A stretch of 49,345 nt of DNA from Sphingomonadales bacterium (GTDB lineage Bacteria; Pseudomonadota; Alphaproteobacteria; Sphingomonadales; Sphingomonadaceae). Of the stretch, positions 1 to 8,663 are shown one piece after another. Positions within the stretch are counted from its first letter, which is position 1. Each line of letters begins with the position of its first letter. A program made the translations under genes and the position numbers. The notes under the pieces were generated by a model. That model saw only the letters and a program-made list of their open reading frames with translations. It searched no databases and was not told the origin of the DNA. The DNA lies in contig JAIXQM010000161.1 in the NCBI GenBank assembly GCA_027485735.1, positions 1 to 49,345 on the forward strand, given 5' to 3'.

Positions 1-374
1 GAACCGCCCTTGCCGCCGCTGATCCCGGCTGCGCGGCCGGTCAATTCCGCCATCACCGCCTTGGAACTGATGCCGCAGGCCAGCATGTGGCCGTGATCGC
101 GATAGCCGGTGATGATGCTATCGCCCTTGATCAGCTCGGCCTGCAGGCCCACCACCACGGCTTCCTGACCGATATAGAGGTGACAGAAGCCGCCGATCTG
201 GCCCATGCCATACAACTGGCCAGCGCGTTCCTCGAACCGTCGGATCAGCACCATCTGGCGGTACATTTCCAGCAGCTGATCGCGTGAGGCGACGAACCGT
301 TCCGGTTCATCAGGCCGGGGCCAGTTGGGAATAGGCGGGGCGGATACGGCCTTGCGGTCTGTGCTGCGTGCCAA
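1..374 (-). CDS. pdhA: Pyruvate dehydrogenase E1 alpha subunit (N-terminal part, cut by window edge)
   Basis: This is the thiamine-diphosphate-dependent E1 alpha chain, which decarboxylates pyruvate in the pyruvate dehydrogenase complex in the cytoplasm. The reverse strand reads YRQMVLIRRFEERAGQLYGM, then GGFCHLYIGQEAVVVG and a YRDHGHMLACG segment, which are the typical first third of E1 alpha including the substrate-channel histidines. About 124 codons are present and the rest lies beyond position 1. I chose the TTG at 374-372 as start because a GAAAGG Shine-Dalgarno sequence lies about 8 nt upstream; an in-frame GTG 9 nt further up overlaps that site. The neighbour upstream is ftsB on the same strand, an order common in sphingomonads. 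Frame and family are clear; only the start is uncertain. Confidence 0.93.
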   Translation of the reverse strand, partial: MARSTDRKAVSAPPIPNWPRPDEPERFVASRDQLLEMYRQMVLIRRFEERAGQLYGMGQIGGFCHLYIGQEAVVVGLQAELIKGDSIITGYRDHGHMLACGISSKAVMAELTGRAAGISGGKGG

Positions 375-521
375 GATAATCACCTTTCACTGGCGGTACC
401 TGACAGGTATAAAATGTCGCACCCGCGCCGAAAAGCCCCTATCCAGCCCAAGGTGCCAGAACGGTTAGTCGCAACAAAATTCAGGGAATAACCTAGCGGT
501 CGCAGCCTGCTGCGGCGTTGT

Positions 522-854
522 TCAATTGCCCGCCGACTGGGCCTGCGGGAGCGGCACGATCACCTCGTCCGGCTTCACCAGATCAAGGTTGCGACGCACC
601 AGTTCATCGGCCAGATCGGGATCGACATGGCGCGGATCAAGCAGCACGAGCCGGCGCTGCAAAGCGGCCTGCTGTTCCTCGCTGGTTTGCACGGCCTGTT
701 GCAGTTTCGAACGCTGCACCTTGTATTCGCGCCAGGCGACATAGCCGGTGGGGCCGGACACGGCATGGAAGGAAAAATAACTGGCGACAGCCATGCACAC
801 CGCCGGCAGCGCGGCGCGCGTCATCATCTGTTGCAAGGTCAGCTTCATCGCCAT
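522..854 (-). CDS. ftsB: FtsB/DivIC-family septum formation initiator
   Basis: This 110-residue bitopic membrane protein is the FtsB-type division protein that bridges FtsL and FtsQ at the septum. One membrane segment lies at about residues 13-35. It is followed by a Gln/Leu-rich coiled coil (KLQQAVQTSEEQQAALQRRL) and a short C-terminal domain with the LLDPRHVDPDLADELVRRNL stretch typical of alphaproteobacterial members. Two in-frame ATGs (854 and 848) are possible and neither has a strong ribosome site. It precedes pdhA by about 150 bp on the same strand and is divergent from the fadJ-like gene, with about 100 bp between them. Assignment rests on topology, size and context, so the family call is firm while the exact functional equivalence to FtsB is inferred. 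Confidence 0.85.
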   Translation of the reverse strand: MAMKLTLQQMMTRAALPAVCMAVASYFSFHAVSGPTGYVAWREYKVQRSKLQQAVQTSEEQQAALQRRLVLLDPRHVDPDLADELVRRNLDLVKPDEVIVPLPQAQSAGN

Positions 855-957
855 TGCTAATGAAACTACGCAAACACTGGCCTATCCACAAGGCTGCAAT
901 CGCGCCGAAGTGATGCTAACAATCCACAACAGGCCAATAATCGGGGAGAAAACCGCC

Positions 958-2997
958 ATGACCGCCATCAACACCGTCGTCGATCTCGCAAAGGACGGTG
1001 AAATCGCCGTCGTCACGGTCAATTCGCCACCGGTCAACGCGCTTTCCGCCGATGTGCGCGATGGCCTGGCCGGGGCATTCGCCGCGATCGCCGCTGATTC
1101 TGCGGTGAAAGCCGCCGTGCTGGTCTGCGCCGGCCGCACCTTCATTGCCGGTGCCGACATTTCCGAATTCGGCAAGCCGCCGCGCGGCGCGTCACTGCCG
1201 GCCGTGCAGGATGCCATGGAAAGTTCGCCCGTCCCCGTCATCGCCGCCATCCACGGCACCGCCCTGGGCGGCGGCCTGGAAGTGGCGCTGTGCGCGCATT
1301 ACCGGGTGAGCGATGCCAAGGCCAAATTCGGTCTGCCGGAAGTGAAGCTGGGCCTGCTGCCTGGTGCCGGCGGCACGCAGCGCCTGCCGCGCATCGTTGG
1401 CGCGAAGAAGGCCACCGAAATGGTGACCAGCGGCGCGCAGATGGGCGCCAAGGATGCGCTGGCCACCGGGCTGGTGGACGAAGTGGTGGACGGTGATCTG
1501 ACCGCCGGCGCTGTCGCCTTCGCCCGCAAGGTGCTGGCCGAAAAGCGCCCGTTGAAGAAGGTGCGCGATGACAACAGCAAACTGGGCGGCAGCGCGGCCG
1601 ATCTGGCGCCGTTCTTCGCCGACGTGCGCAAGGCCAATGCCAAGGCGTTCAAGGGCTTTGATGCGCCGGAAGCCAACATCAAGTGCATCGAGGCGGCGGT
1701 CGCCCTGCCGTTCGAGGAGGGCCTGAAGGTCGAACGCAGCGAATTCATGAAGCTGATGACCGGGCTGCAATCCGCCGCCCAGCGCCATGTCTTCTTCGCC
1801 GAACGCGCCGCCGCCAAGATCGATGGGCTGCCTGCGGACATGCAGCCGCTCCCGGTGAAGAAAGTCGGCGTGATCGGCGCCGGCACCATGGGCGGCGGTA
1901 TTTCGATGAACTTCCTGTCGGTCGGCATCCCGGTCACCATCGTCGAGATGAAGCAGGATGCGCTTGATCGCGGCGTGGGCGTGATCCGCAAGAATTACGA
2001 GAACAGCGCCAAGAAGGGCCGTTTCAGCATGGAAGAGGTCGAAGCCCGCATGGGCCGCCTCACCCCGTCGCTGAACATGGACGATCTGGCCGATTGCGAT
2101 CTGATCATCGAAGCCGTGTTCGAGAATATGGCGATCAAGAAGGATATCTTCGGCAAGCTCGACAAGATTGCCAAGCCCGGCGCCATCCTGGCCAGCAACA
2201 CCAGCTATCTGGATGTGGACGAGATCGCTTCGGCCACCTCGCGGCCTGAAAGCGTTGTCGGCATGCATTATTTCTCGCCGGCCAACGTCATGCGCCTGCT
2301 GGAAGTGGTGCGCGGCGCCAAGACGGACCCGCAGGTGCTGGCCACGGCGATGGCGATGGGCAAGGCCACCGGCAAGATCGCGGTCGTCGCCGGCGTGTGC
2401 CACGGCTTCATCGGCAACCGCATGCTCAGCCGCCGCCAGCAACAGGCCAATCTGTTGATGCTGGAAGGCGCCGCCCCGGCTGATATCGATCGCGTGCTCA
2501 CCGATTTCGGTTTCCCGATGGGCCCGTTCCAGATGAGCGATCTCGCAGGCCTGGACATCGGCTGGAACGCCGAAACGTCGAAGGGCGAAAGCGTGCGCGA
2601 TCGCCTGTGCGAAGCCGGCCTGCGCGGCCAGAAGAACGGCAAGGGTTTTTACGTTTACGATGAAAACCGCAACCGCACGCCCAACCCCGAAGCGCTGGCC
2701 ATCATCGATGCCTATGCCGTGGAGAAGGGCATCAACCGCCGCACCATCGACGATCAGGAAATCCTGGAGCGCTGCCTGTTCCCGATGGTGAACGAAGGCG
2801 CCCGCATCCTCGCCGAAGGCAAGGCCCAGCGCGCCAGCGATATCGATATCGTCTGGATCAACGGCTATGGCTGGCCGGTCTATCGCGGCGGCCCGATGTT
2901 CTGGGCACAGAATGATGCGGGGCGCGAACGCATCATCGAAGTGCTGGAAAAGATGGGCGAAGAGGTGTCGCCCGTGCTGAAGGACGGCTGGAAATAA
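958..2997 (+). CDS. FadJ-like bifunctional enoyl-CoA hydratase / 3-hydroxyacyl-CoA dehydrogenase
   Basis: This 679-residue multifunctional enzyme performs the hydration and NAD-dependent oxidation steps of fatty-acid beta-oxidation. The crotonase domain (about 1-190) has the oxyanion loop AGADISEF and [12 protein letters not shown] with Glu108, then GLPEVKLG with Glu128, so both catalytic glutamates are present. The dehydrogenase part starts with a Rossmann fingerprint [11 protein letters not shown] near residues 303-313 and carries [10 protein letters not shown] and [10 protein letters not shown]. The length fits the peroxisomal-type or FadJ layout, without the extra N-terminal region of FadB. 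The ATG at 958 was chosen because GGGGAGAA lies 8 nt upstream; the frame is open further up, but that part overlaps the ftsB promoter side and has no family similarity. No thiolase gene is adjacent in the window. Confidence 0.93.
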   Translation: MTAINTVVDLAKDGEIAVVTVNSPPVNALSADVRDGLAGAFAAIAADSAVKAAVLVCAGRTFIAGADISEFGKPPRGASLPAVQDAMESSPVPVIAAIHGTALGGGLEVALCAHYRVSDAKAKFGLPEVKLGLLPGAGGTQRLPRIVGAKKATEMVTSGAQMGAKDALATGLVDEVVDGDLTAGAVAFARKVLAEKRPLKKVRDDNSKLGGSAADLAPFFADVRKANAKAFKGFDAPEANIKCIEAAVALPFEEGLKVERSEFMKLMTGLQSAAQRHVFFAERAAAKIDGLPADMQPLPVKKVGVIGAGTMGGGISMNFLSVGIPVTIVEMKQDALDRGVGVIRKNYENSAKKGRFSMEEVEARMGRLTPSLNMDDLADCDLIIEAVFENMAIKKDIFGKLDKIAKPGAILASNTSYLDVDEIASATSRPESVVGMHYFSPANVMRLLEVVRGAKTDPQVLATAMAMGKATGKIAVVAGVCHGFIGNRMLSRRQQQANLLMLEGAAPADIDRVLTDFGFPMGPFQMSDLAGLDIGWNAETSKGESVRDRLCEAGLRGQKNGKGFYVYDENRNRTPNPEALAIIDAYAVEKGINRRTIDDQEILERCLFPMVNEGARILAEGKAQRASDIDIVWINGYGWPVYRGGPMFWAQNDAGRERIIEVLEKMGEEVSPVLKDGWK

Positions 2998-3012
2998 GCT
3001 GCATCAACCACC

Positions 3013-3038
3013 GCCACCCCGGCTTGCGTCGGGGTGGC
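3013..3038 (+). terminator. Stem-loop after the fadJ-like gene
   Basis: GCCACCCCG (3013-3021) pairs perfectly with CGGGGTGGC (3030-3038) across an 8-nt loop, 15 nt after the stop codon. There is no T-tract, so it may be a weak terminator or an mRNA 3' stabiliser. The next gene begins 22 bp further on. Confidence 0.55.
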
Positions 3039-3059
3039 GAACTGGTTCAGGATGCAGGC

Positions 3060-4214
3060 ATGAAGCTGCACCTCCTCCCCCTGCTTACCCTCCTCGCCGC
3101 GCCGGCCTTCGCCCAGCCCGCGCCCGCCCCGGATTATCGCAAGCCGGAAAACTGGTTGTGCCGGCCCGGCGCCAAGGACCCGTGCAGCGGTGATGTCAGC
3201 ACAAGTCGGGTGGCGGCCGATGCGGTGGTCACGCTCGACATGCTGCCAACGGCAAAAAAGCCGAAGATCGACTGTTTCTACGTCTATCCCACGGTTTCCA
3301 CCGATCCCACGCCCAACAGCGACATGACCGCCGATCCGGCTGAACTGGGCGTCGCCCAGGCCCAGGCCGCGCCGTTCCGTCAGGCCTGCAGGGTGTTCGC
3401 GCCGCTGTACCGGCAAGTCACTTTGGCCACGCTGCGCGATCGCATGATGGGCAAGCCGGTCACCGCTGATCCCATCATGGGCCTGCGCGATGTGTCGTTC
3501 GCGTTCGCCGATTACATGAAGCATGACAACAAGGGCCGTGGCGTCATCCTGATCGGCCACAGCCAGGGCAGCGGCGTGCTGAAGGCGCTGATCCAGACCG
3601 AGATCGAAGGCAAGCCGGTGGCGAAGCAGATCATCGCCGCCTATCTGGCAGGCCACAATCTGCTGGTGCCGGAAGGCAAGGATGTTGGCGGCGATTTCAA
3701 ATCCACACCACTTTGCCGTTCCGCCGCGCAGACCGGCTGCGTCGTCGCCTGGGTAAGCTTCCGCGACACCATGCCGGTGCCGCCGGGCAGCCTTTTCGGC
3801 CGCCCGCGAGAAGCCGCGCCTGGCATGGCAGTGGCCTGCACCAATCCGGCGGCGCTTGCCGGCGGCCGCAGCGCGCTCCGCCCGTTGATGGTCAACCGCA
3901 CCGGCATTGTCGACAACGGCACCCCGGCACCGAAATGGGCCAAGGGCCGCAACATCTACACGCCGTTCGTCGCCCTGCCCGGCCTGCTCAGCGGTGAGTG
4001 CATGAACCGCGAGAACGCAAATGTGCTTTCGGTGGGCATCAATGCCGTGCCGGAAGACCCGCGAACCGATACGATCAATGGCGATGTGCTGGTGGGTGGC
4101 CAGATCGTGCCAGGCTGGGGCCTGCACCTGATCGACATGCAGGTGGCAATGGAAGATCTGGTCGATCTGGCGAAAGCGCAGGGGCAAAGCTGGCTGCGGC
4201 AACGCGGAAAGTAA
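3060..4214 (+). CDS. DUF3089 exported alpha/beta hydrolase
   Basis: This 384-residue exported protein belongs to the DUF3089 alpha/beta-hydrolase-like family, whose substrate is unknown. The start at 3060 gives a clean signal peptide, MKLHLLPLLTLLAAPAFA, likely cut before QPAP; the frame is open 36 nt earlier but that part is not signal-like. The nucleophile elbow is visible as ILIGHSQGSG with Ser168 (G166-H-S-Q-G170). Family features include the CFYVYPTVSTDPTPNSDM segment near the N-terminus and a C-terminal PGWGLHLIDMQVAM with a histidine that could complete the triad. It sits alone between the fadJ-like gene and msrB. Periplasmic location is inferred from the signal peptide. Confidence 0.85.
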   Translation: MKLHLLPLLTLLAAPAFAQPAPAPDYRKPENWLCRPGAKDPCSGDVSTSRVAADAVVTLDMLPTAKKPKIDCFYVYPTVSTDPTPNSDMTADPAELGVAQAQAAPFRQACRVFAPLYRQVTLATLRDRMMGKPVTADPIMGLRDVSFAFADYMKHDNKGRGVILIGHSQGSGVLKALIQTEIEGKPVAKQIIAAYLAGHNLLVPEGKDVGGDFKSTPLCRSAAQTGCVVAWVSFRDTMPVPPGSLFGRPREAAPGMAVACTNPAALAGGRSALRPLMVNRTGIVDNGTPAPKWAKGRNIYTPFVALPGLLSGECMNRENANVLSVGINAVPEDPRTDTINGDVLVGGQIVPGWGLHLIDMQVAMEDLVDLAKAQGQSWLRQRGK

Positions 4215-4245
4215 CCGTTCAGGCGTGTCTTGCGTATATGGGGTC

Positions 4246-4737
4246 ATGACCACACGTCGCTCCCTCCTCGGCCTCATCGCCGCATCCCCATTCGTTGCAG
4301 GGGCCTTCGCAGCGCCTGCCTTCGCGGCAGCCGGCCGTTTTGCCGTCAGCTACACGCCGGATGAATGGCGGCGGCAGCTGGGCAAGGATGCCTATGCCGT
4401 GCTGCGCGAAGAGGCCACAGAACGCCCGTTCACCTCGCCGCTGAACAAGGAAAAGCGCGCCGGCATGTTCGTGTGCCGTGGCTGTGCGCTGCCGCTGTTC
4501 AGCTCGGCGCACAAGTTTGACAGCGGCACCGGCTGGCCGAGCTTCTGGCGGCCGATCAGCAAGACCGCGATCGGCAGCACCGTGGACAAGAGCTATTTCA
4601 TGGTCCGCACCGAAGTGCATTGCAGCCGCTGCGGCGGCCACCAGGGCCATGTGTTCGATGATGGTCCAAAGCCGACGGGGCTGCGTTATTGCATCAACGG
4701 CCTGTCGCTCAACTTCGTTCCGGGGAAATCGGCATGA
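4246..4737 (+). CDS. msrB: Exported peptide-methionine (R)-S-oxide reductase MsrB
   Basis: MsrB reduces the R epimer of methionine sulfoxide in proteins. The 163-residue chain starts at 4246 with TTRRSLLGLIAAS, a twin-arginine-type signal, followed by AGAFAAPAFAA, so it is probably exported to the periplasm folded. The zinc site is C77-x2-C80 (VCRGCALPLF) and C126-x2-C129 (HCSRCGGHQGHVF). The substrate loop GTGWPSFW and the catalytic Cys149 in RYCING are present. The resolving-cysteine position used by many MsrB enzymes (GCGWPSF) is Thr here, so this looks like a 1-Cys type. The stop overlaps the msrA start as ATGA (4734-4737), which implies translational coupling. The frame extends upstream to 4225, but that would spoil the Tat signal. 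Confidence 0.92.
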   Translation: MTTRRSLLGLIAASPFVAGAFAAPAFAAAGRFAVSYTPDEWRRQLGKDAYAVLREEATERPFTSPLNKEKRAGMFVCRGCALPLFSSAHKFDSGTGWPSFWRPISKTAIGSTVDKSYFMVRTEVHCSRCGGHQGHVFDDGPKPTGLRYCINGLSLNFVPGKSA

Positions 4738-5387
4738 AGCGCCTGCTGATCGCACTTGCCCTCGCCACCCCGGCCTGTGCTGCCGAACGCATGGTGCTGG
4801 CCCCTGCCCCGGCCGTTGATGCGCCGCTCACCAAAGCCCCGTTGCAGAAGGCCGTGTTTGCCGGCGGCTGCTTCTGGGGCGTGGAAGGCGTGTTCGAACG
4901 GGTGAAAGGCGTGAGGTCCGTGGTCTCGGGCTATGCCGGCGGCGCGCGTGCGACCGCCATCTACGAGGTCACCGGCAGTGGGCTGACCGGCCATGCCGAG
5001 GCGGTGGAGGTGACCTACGATCCAGCAGTGGTTTCCTACGGAACGCTGCTGCGCATCTTCTTTTCGGTCGCCCATGATCCGACCCAGCTCAATCGCCAGG
5101 GCCCCGACAGCGGCAGCCAGTATCGCAGCGCGCTGTTCACCCGCGGCGCGGAGCAGGAACGGATTGCGCGCGCCTATGTGGCGCAGTTGGAGAAGGCCGG
5201 CACCTGGAAGCCGAAGATCGTGACAACGTTTGAAGGCGCCAAGCCCTTCTACGCCGGCGAGGCCTATCACCAGAATTACCTGCGCGCCCACCCGACGCAG
5301 CCCTATATCGTGTGGAACGACATTCCCAAGGTGGAGGGCTTCAAGCGGCTGTTCCCGGCGTTGTGGAGCGAGAAGCCGGCGGCGTGA
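4734..5387 (+). CDS. msrA: Exported peptide-methionine (S)-S-oxide reductase MsrA
   Basis: MsrA reduces the S epimer of methionine sulfoxide. The 217-residue protein begins with MKRLLIALALATPACAAE, a Sec signal peptide, so it works in the same compartment as the MsrB encoded just before it. The active site is FAGGCFWGVEG with catalytic Cys46. The family segments SGYAGG, HDPTQLNRQGPDSGSQYRSA and AYHQNYL follow. Apart from Cys15 in the signal peptide, Cys46 is the only cysteine, so the usual C-terminal resolving cysteines are missing. The start at 4734 is fixed by the 4-nt overlap with msrB and by GGGGA upstream. A strong terminator follows 26 bp after the stop. The pair forms a two-gene periplasmic methionine-repair operon. 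Confidence 0.93.
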   Translation: MKRLLIALALATPACAAERMVLAPAPAVDAPLTKAPLQKAVFAGGCFWGVEGVFERVKGVRSVVSGYAGGARATAIYEVTGSGLTGHAEAVEVTYDPAVVSYGTLLRIFFSVAHDPTQLNRQGPDSGSQYRSALFTRGAEQERIARAYVAQLEKAGTWKPKIVTTFEGAKPFYAGEAYHQNYLRAHPTQPYIVWNDIPKVEGFKRLFPALWSEKPAA

Positions 5388-5412
5388 GGAAGAGGCTCCG
5401 ACGCAGGAACGA

Positions 5413-5442
5413 AAAAGGGCGGCCTGGTGAGGCCGCCCTTTT
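5413..5442. terminator. Bidirectional terminator between msrA and pntB
   Basis: A perfect 12-bp stem, AAAAGGGCGGCC with GGCCGCCCTTTT, encloses the 6-nt loop TGGTGA. A-rich and T-rich flanks on either side let it serve both the rightward msrBA operon and the leftward pnt operon, which converge here. Confidence 0.85.
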
Positions 5443-5475
5443 CATTTGTCGTGCGATCTTGCCGCAGGGCTGGGC

Positions 5476-6921
5476 TCAGTGGCCCCCACCATTGAGCGCC
5501 TTCACGATGTTTTCGACCATCTTCTTCGCATCGGCGAGCAACATCATCGTGTTGTCCGCGTAGAAAACCGGATTGTCCACGCCGGCATAACCCACGCCGC
5601 CCATGGAGCGCTTGATGAACAGCACGGTCTTGGCCTTTTCGACGTCCAGGATCGGCATGCCGTAAATCGGGCTGGTCTTGTCGGTCTTGGCCAGCGGGTT
5701 GGTGACGTCGTTGGCGCCAATCACGAAGGCGACATCGCACTGGCCGAACTCGCTGTTGATGTCTTCCAGCTCGAAGACTTCATCATAGGGCACATTGGCT
5801 TCGGCCAGCAGCACGTTCATGTGGCCGGGCATGCGGCCGGCCACCGGGTGGATGGCGTATTTCACCGAAACGCCTTCCTTGCGCAGCAGATCGCCCATTT
5901 CCCTGAGCGCGTGCTGGGCCTGGGACACTGCCATGCCGTAACCCGGCACGATGATCACGGTTTCGGCATTCTGCATGATGAAGGCGGCATCATCGGCGCT
6001 GCCGGCCTTGAACGGCTTTTGCACACCGTCGCCCTTTGCCGCGCCAGCACCGCCGGAATCGGCACCAAAGCCGCCAGCAATCACGCTGATGAAGCTGCGG
6101 TTCATCGCCTTGCACATGATGTACGACAGGATGGCGCCCGACGAACCGACCAGCGCGCCGGTGATGATCATCGCCGTGTTCTGCAGGGTGAAGCCCATCG
6201 CCGCGGCGGCCCAGCCCGAATAGCTGTTCAGCATCGAGATGACGACCGGCATGTCCGCGCCGCCGATCGGGATGATCAGGGTCACGCCGATGACGAAGCT
6301 GAGGCCAAGGATGATCCACATCAGCGGGCCCTGGCCCATTCCGGCGGCAGCATCAAAAGCGAACACGCCAGTGAGCACGATGATGCCGGCCAGCACGCCA
6401 AGGTTGATGATGTGACGGCCGGGCAGCAGGATCGGCGAGCCGGACATGCGGCCCGAAAGCTTGAGGAAGGCGATGATCGAGCCGGAGAAGGTGATCGCCC
6501 CGATGGCAACACCCAGGCCCATTTCCACGCGGCTCACGGCCAGGATGGCGCCGGTTGCATCGGTGATGCCGAACGCGCCCGGATTGAGATAGGCAGCACA
6601 ACCCACCAGCACGGCGGCCATGCCGACAAGGCTGTGGAAGCCCGCAACAAGCTCGGGCATCGCCGTCATCTGGATGCGCTGGGCAATCACCCAGCCAATG
6701 CCGCCGCCGATGGCGATGGCGCCAATGATCAGCAGCAGGCCGGTCGGGTGCAGCGCGAGCGTGGTGCCCACGGCCAGCGCCATGCCGATCATGCCATTGC
6801 GGTTGCCCGCCTGGGACGATTCCGGCGACGACAGGCCGCGCAGGGCGAGAATGAAGAGCACACCGGCGGCGAGATAGGCCAAAACGGCCCAGGCCGGGGT
6901 AGCGGCGACTGCGTGTTCCAT
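5476..6921 (-). CDS. pntB: NAD(P) transhydrogenase subunit beta
   Basis: PntB is the 481-residue membrane subunit of proton-translocating transhydrogenase, which makes NADPH from NADH at the cost of proton-motive force. The first about 270 residues form a run of hydrophobic helices (for example AVLAYLAAGVLFILALRG). The C-terminal third is the NADP(H)-binding dIII domain, recognisable from VIIVPGYGMAVSQAQHALRE, the HPVAGRMPGHMNVLLAEA segment and FVIGANDVTNP. The start MEHAVAAT at 6921 follows a GGGG-containing leader and matches the family N-terminus; the open frame further upstream reads into the pntAB 3' end. It is the last gene of the leftward operon COX4-like peptide, pntAA, pntAB, pntB, with 32 bp to pntAB. 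Confidence 0.95.
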   Translation of the reverse strand: MEHAVAATPAWAVLAYLAAGVLFILALRGLSSPESSQAGNRNGMIGMALAVGTTLALHPTGLLLIIGAIAIGGGIGWVIAQRIQMTAMPELVAGFHSLVGMAAVLVGCAAYLNPGAFGITDATGAILAVSRVEMGLGVAIGAITFSGSIIAFLKLSGRMSGSPILLPGRHIINLGVLAGIIVLTGVFAFDAAAGMGQGPLMWIILGLSFVIGVTLIIPIGGADMPVVISMLNSYSGWAAAAMGFTLQNTAMIITGALVGSSGAILSYIMCKAMNRSFISVIAGGFGADSGGAGAAKGDGVQKPFKAGSADDAAFIMQNAETVIIVPGYGMAVSQAQHALREMGDLLRKEGVSVKYAIHPVAGRMPGHMNVLLAEANVPYDEVFELEDINSEFGQCDVAFVIGANDVTNPLAKTDKTSPIYGMPILDVEKAKTVLFIKRSMGGVGYAGVDNPVFYADNTMMLLADAKKMVENIVKALNGGGH

Positions 6922-6953
6922 GGTCGTTTGCCCCAATCTCTTCCTGCGACGCC

Positions 6954-7265
6954 TTACTTCGAAGCCGCCGGCTTCTTGTCTTTTTTCTTGTACATGGCGA
7001 GCATGCGGCGCGTGACGGCAAAGCCGCCAAAGATGTTGACGCTGGCCAACACGACGCCCAGCAGGCCCAGCCACTGCGACAGGCCACCGCCATCAGTGAT
7101 GGCGCCCGCTGCGGCCGCGATGAGCGCGCCGACGATGATCACCGATGAAATGGCGTTGGTCACGGCCATCAGCGGCGTGTGCAGCGCCGGGGTGACCGAC
7201 CACACGACATAATAGCCGACGAACACCGCCAGCACGAAGATCGACAGGATCGACAGAAAATCCAT
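6954..7265 (-). CDS. pntAB: NAD(P) transhydrogenase subunit alpha part 2 (membrane)
   Basis: This 103-residue membrane protein is the dII portion of the alpha subunit in the split, Rhodospirillum-type transhydrogenase. Three or four helices are seen: FLSILSIFVLAVFVGYYVVW, then the conserved TPALHTPLMAVTNAISSVII, then LLGVVLASVNIFGGFAVTRR, and the protein ends in a Lys-rich tail. In enterobacteria this part is fused to PntA, whereas here it is a separate gene 11 bp after pntAA and 32 bp before pntB. Size and sequence match the family along the whole length. Confidence 0.94.
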   Translation of the reverse strand: MDFLSILSIFVLAVFVGYYVVWSVTPALHTPLMAVTNAISSVIIVGALIAAAAGAITDGGGLSQWLGLLGVVLASVNIFGGFAVTRRMLAMYKKKDKKPAASK

Positions 7266-7276
7266 GTGCGTGCCCC

Positions 7277-8404
7277 TTAACCCAGCAGCCGTTCGTGGAC
7301 GATCTTGCCGCCCTCGGTCAGCTTGATGCCCTTCACGATGTCGTCATCGGCTGGCCACACGGCGGCTTTAGCCTCCTTGTCCCAGAAGGCGTTGATCATG
7401 TTGAACAGGTTGCGGCTGTACAGCGCCGATGCATCGGGTGCGAGCCGGCTGGCCGGGTTCTTGTGGCCGATGATCTTCACGCCGTGACGCTCGACGATTT
7501 CGCCAGCAACTGCGCCTTCGACGTTGCCGCCGCTGTCCACCGCCAGATCGACGATCACGCTGCCCGGCCGCATGGAAGCGACCTGCGCATCGGTGACCAG
7601 GCGCGGCGCCGGCCGGCCCGGGATCAAAGCCGTAGTGATGACGATATCCTGCTTGGCGATATGCGACGATACCAGTTCAGCCTGCGCCGCCTTGTATTCA
7701 TCGCTCATTTCGGTGGCATAGCCGCCGGCGCCTTCGCCGCTGATGCCCGCCACCTTCTCGACGAAGATCGCCTTGGCGCCCAGCGATTCAATCTGTTCCT
7801 TGGTGGCGGCGCGCACGTCGGTGGCGCTGACCAGCCCGCCCAGGCGACGGGCGGTGGCGATGGCCTGCAGGCCGGCAACGCCAACGCCCATGATGAACAC
7901 GCGCGCGGCGGAAATGGTGCCGGCCGCCGTCATCATCATCGGGAAGGCGCGGCCATAGGCTTCGCCGGCATCGATCACCGCCTTGTAACCGGCGAGGTTG
8001 GACTGGCTGGACAGCACGTCCATCGATTGCGCGCGCGTGGTGCGCGGCATCAATTCCATCGCATAGGCGATCAGGCCAGCACCGGCATAGGCGTCGATCT
8101 TGGCGCGATCGCTGAAGGGCGACTGGATGGCGGCCAGAATCGTGCCGGACTTGATACCGGGCAAATCGGCCAGCGCCGGCCCCTGCACGCCCAGCACCAT
8201 ATCGGCCCCGGCAATCACGTCGGCGCGAGGCGCGACCGTGGCGCCAGCGGCGGCATAATCGGCATCGTTGATCTTGGCACCAAAGCCGGCGCCGGTTTCC
8301 ACCGCCACGCTGGCCCCAAGCGCCATCAGTTTCTTCACCGTTTCCGGGGTGGCCGCAACGCGCGTTTCAACGCCGCCGGCTTCCTTCAGCACCGCGATCT
8401 TCAT
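7277..8404 (-). CDS. pntAA: NAD(P) transhydrogenase subunit alpha part 1 (NAD-binding dI)
   Basis: This 375-residue soluble subunit binds NAD(H) and docks on the membrane parts of transhydrogenase. It is related to alanine dehydrogenase, with an N-terminal MKIAVLKE, ETRVAATPETVKKLMALG and the nucleotide-binding core GVGVAGLQAIATARRLGGLV followed by SATDVRAATKEQIESLGAK. I chose the ATG at 8404, which gives the standard N-terminus and has GGGGG about 8 nt upstream; the frame extends 9 codons further without family similarity. It heads the pnt trio and follows the oxidase peptide gene by 27 bp. Confidence 0.94.
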   Translation of the reverse strand: MKIAVLKEAGGVETRVAATPETVKKLMALGASVAVETGAGFGAKINDADYAAAGATVAPRADVIAGADMVLGVQGPALADLPGIKSGTILAAIQSPFSDRAKIDAYAGAGLIAYAMELMPRTTRAQSMDVLSSQSNLAGYKAVIDAGEAYGRAFPMMMTAAGTISAARVFIMGVGVAGLQAIATARRLGGLVSATDVRAATKEQIESLGAKAIFVEKVAGISGEGAGGYATEMSDEYKAAQAELVSSHIAKQDIVITTALIPGRPAPRLVTDAQVASMRPGSVIVDLAVDSGGNVEGAVAGEIVERHGVKIIGHKNPASRLAPDASALYSRNLFNMINAFWDKEAKAAVWPADDDIVKGIKLTEGGKIVHERLLG

Positions 8405-8431
8405 GGTTTCGCCCCCAAAGCTGCGCTGCAA

Positions 8432-8557
8432 TCAGACCAGGAACACGTAAAGCGACGCCACGACCACAATCACGAAGATCGTGCCCCACTTGGTAAAGCC
8501 GGTGAAGCTTTCGTAGGTGGAACGGTGGCTGTCGTTCTGCTGTTCGTTGCTGGCCAT
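8432..8557 (-). CDS. aa3-type cytochrome c oxidase subunit IV peptide
   Basis: This 41-residue one-helix protein reads MASNEQQNDSHRSTYESFTG, then FTKWGTIFVIVVVASLYVFL and a final V. It matches the bacterial aa3-type oxidase subunit IV family (COX4_pro_2): a short polar N-terminus with a Y-x2-F-x-G-F motif followed by one membrane helix. It lies 27 bp upstream of pntAA on the same strand, an arrangement I know from other alphaproteobacteria. The oxidase core subunits are not in the window. Confidence 0.85.
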   Translation of the reverse strand: MASNEQQNDSHRSTYESFTGFTKWGTIFVIVVVASLYVFLV

Positions 8558-8663
8558 GACCGGCGAAACCCTCGTTGAATTGCAGTGGCTGGTTGCAAAT
8601 CCGCAACCGGTGCACGCTGCCTGTTAGCAGACACGGCGCGGCTGTGAAGGGGCAAATGCCCGC

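Noticed and set aside
5446..7212. 588-codon forward frame across pntB
   Set aside because: Antisense shadow of a well-conserved high-GC gene; His/Gly/Arg-rich and without family similarity.
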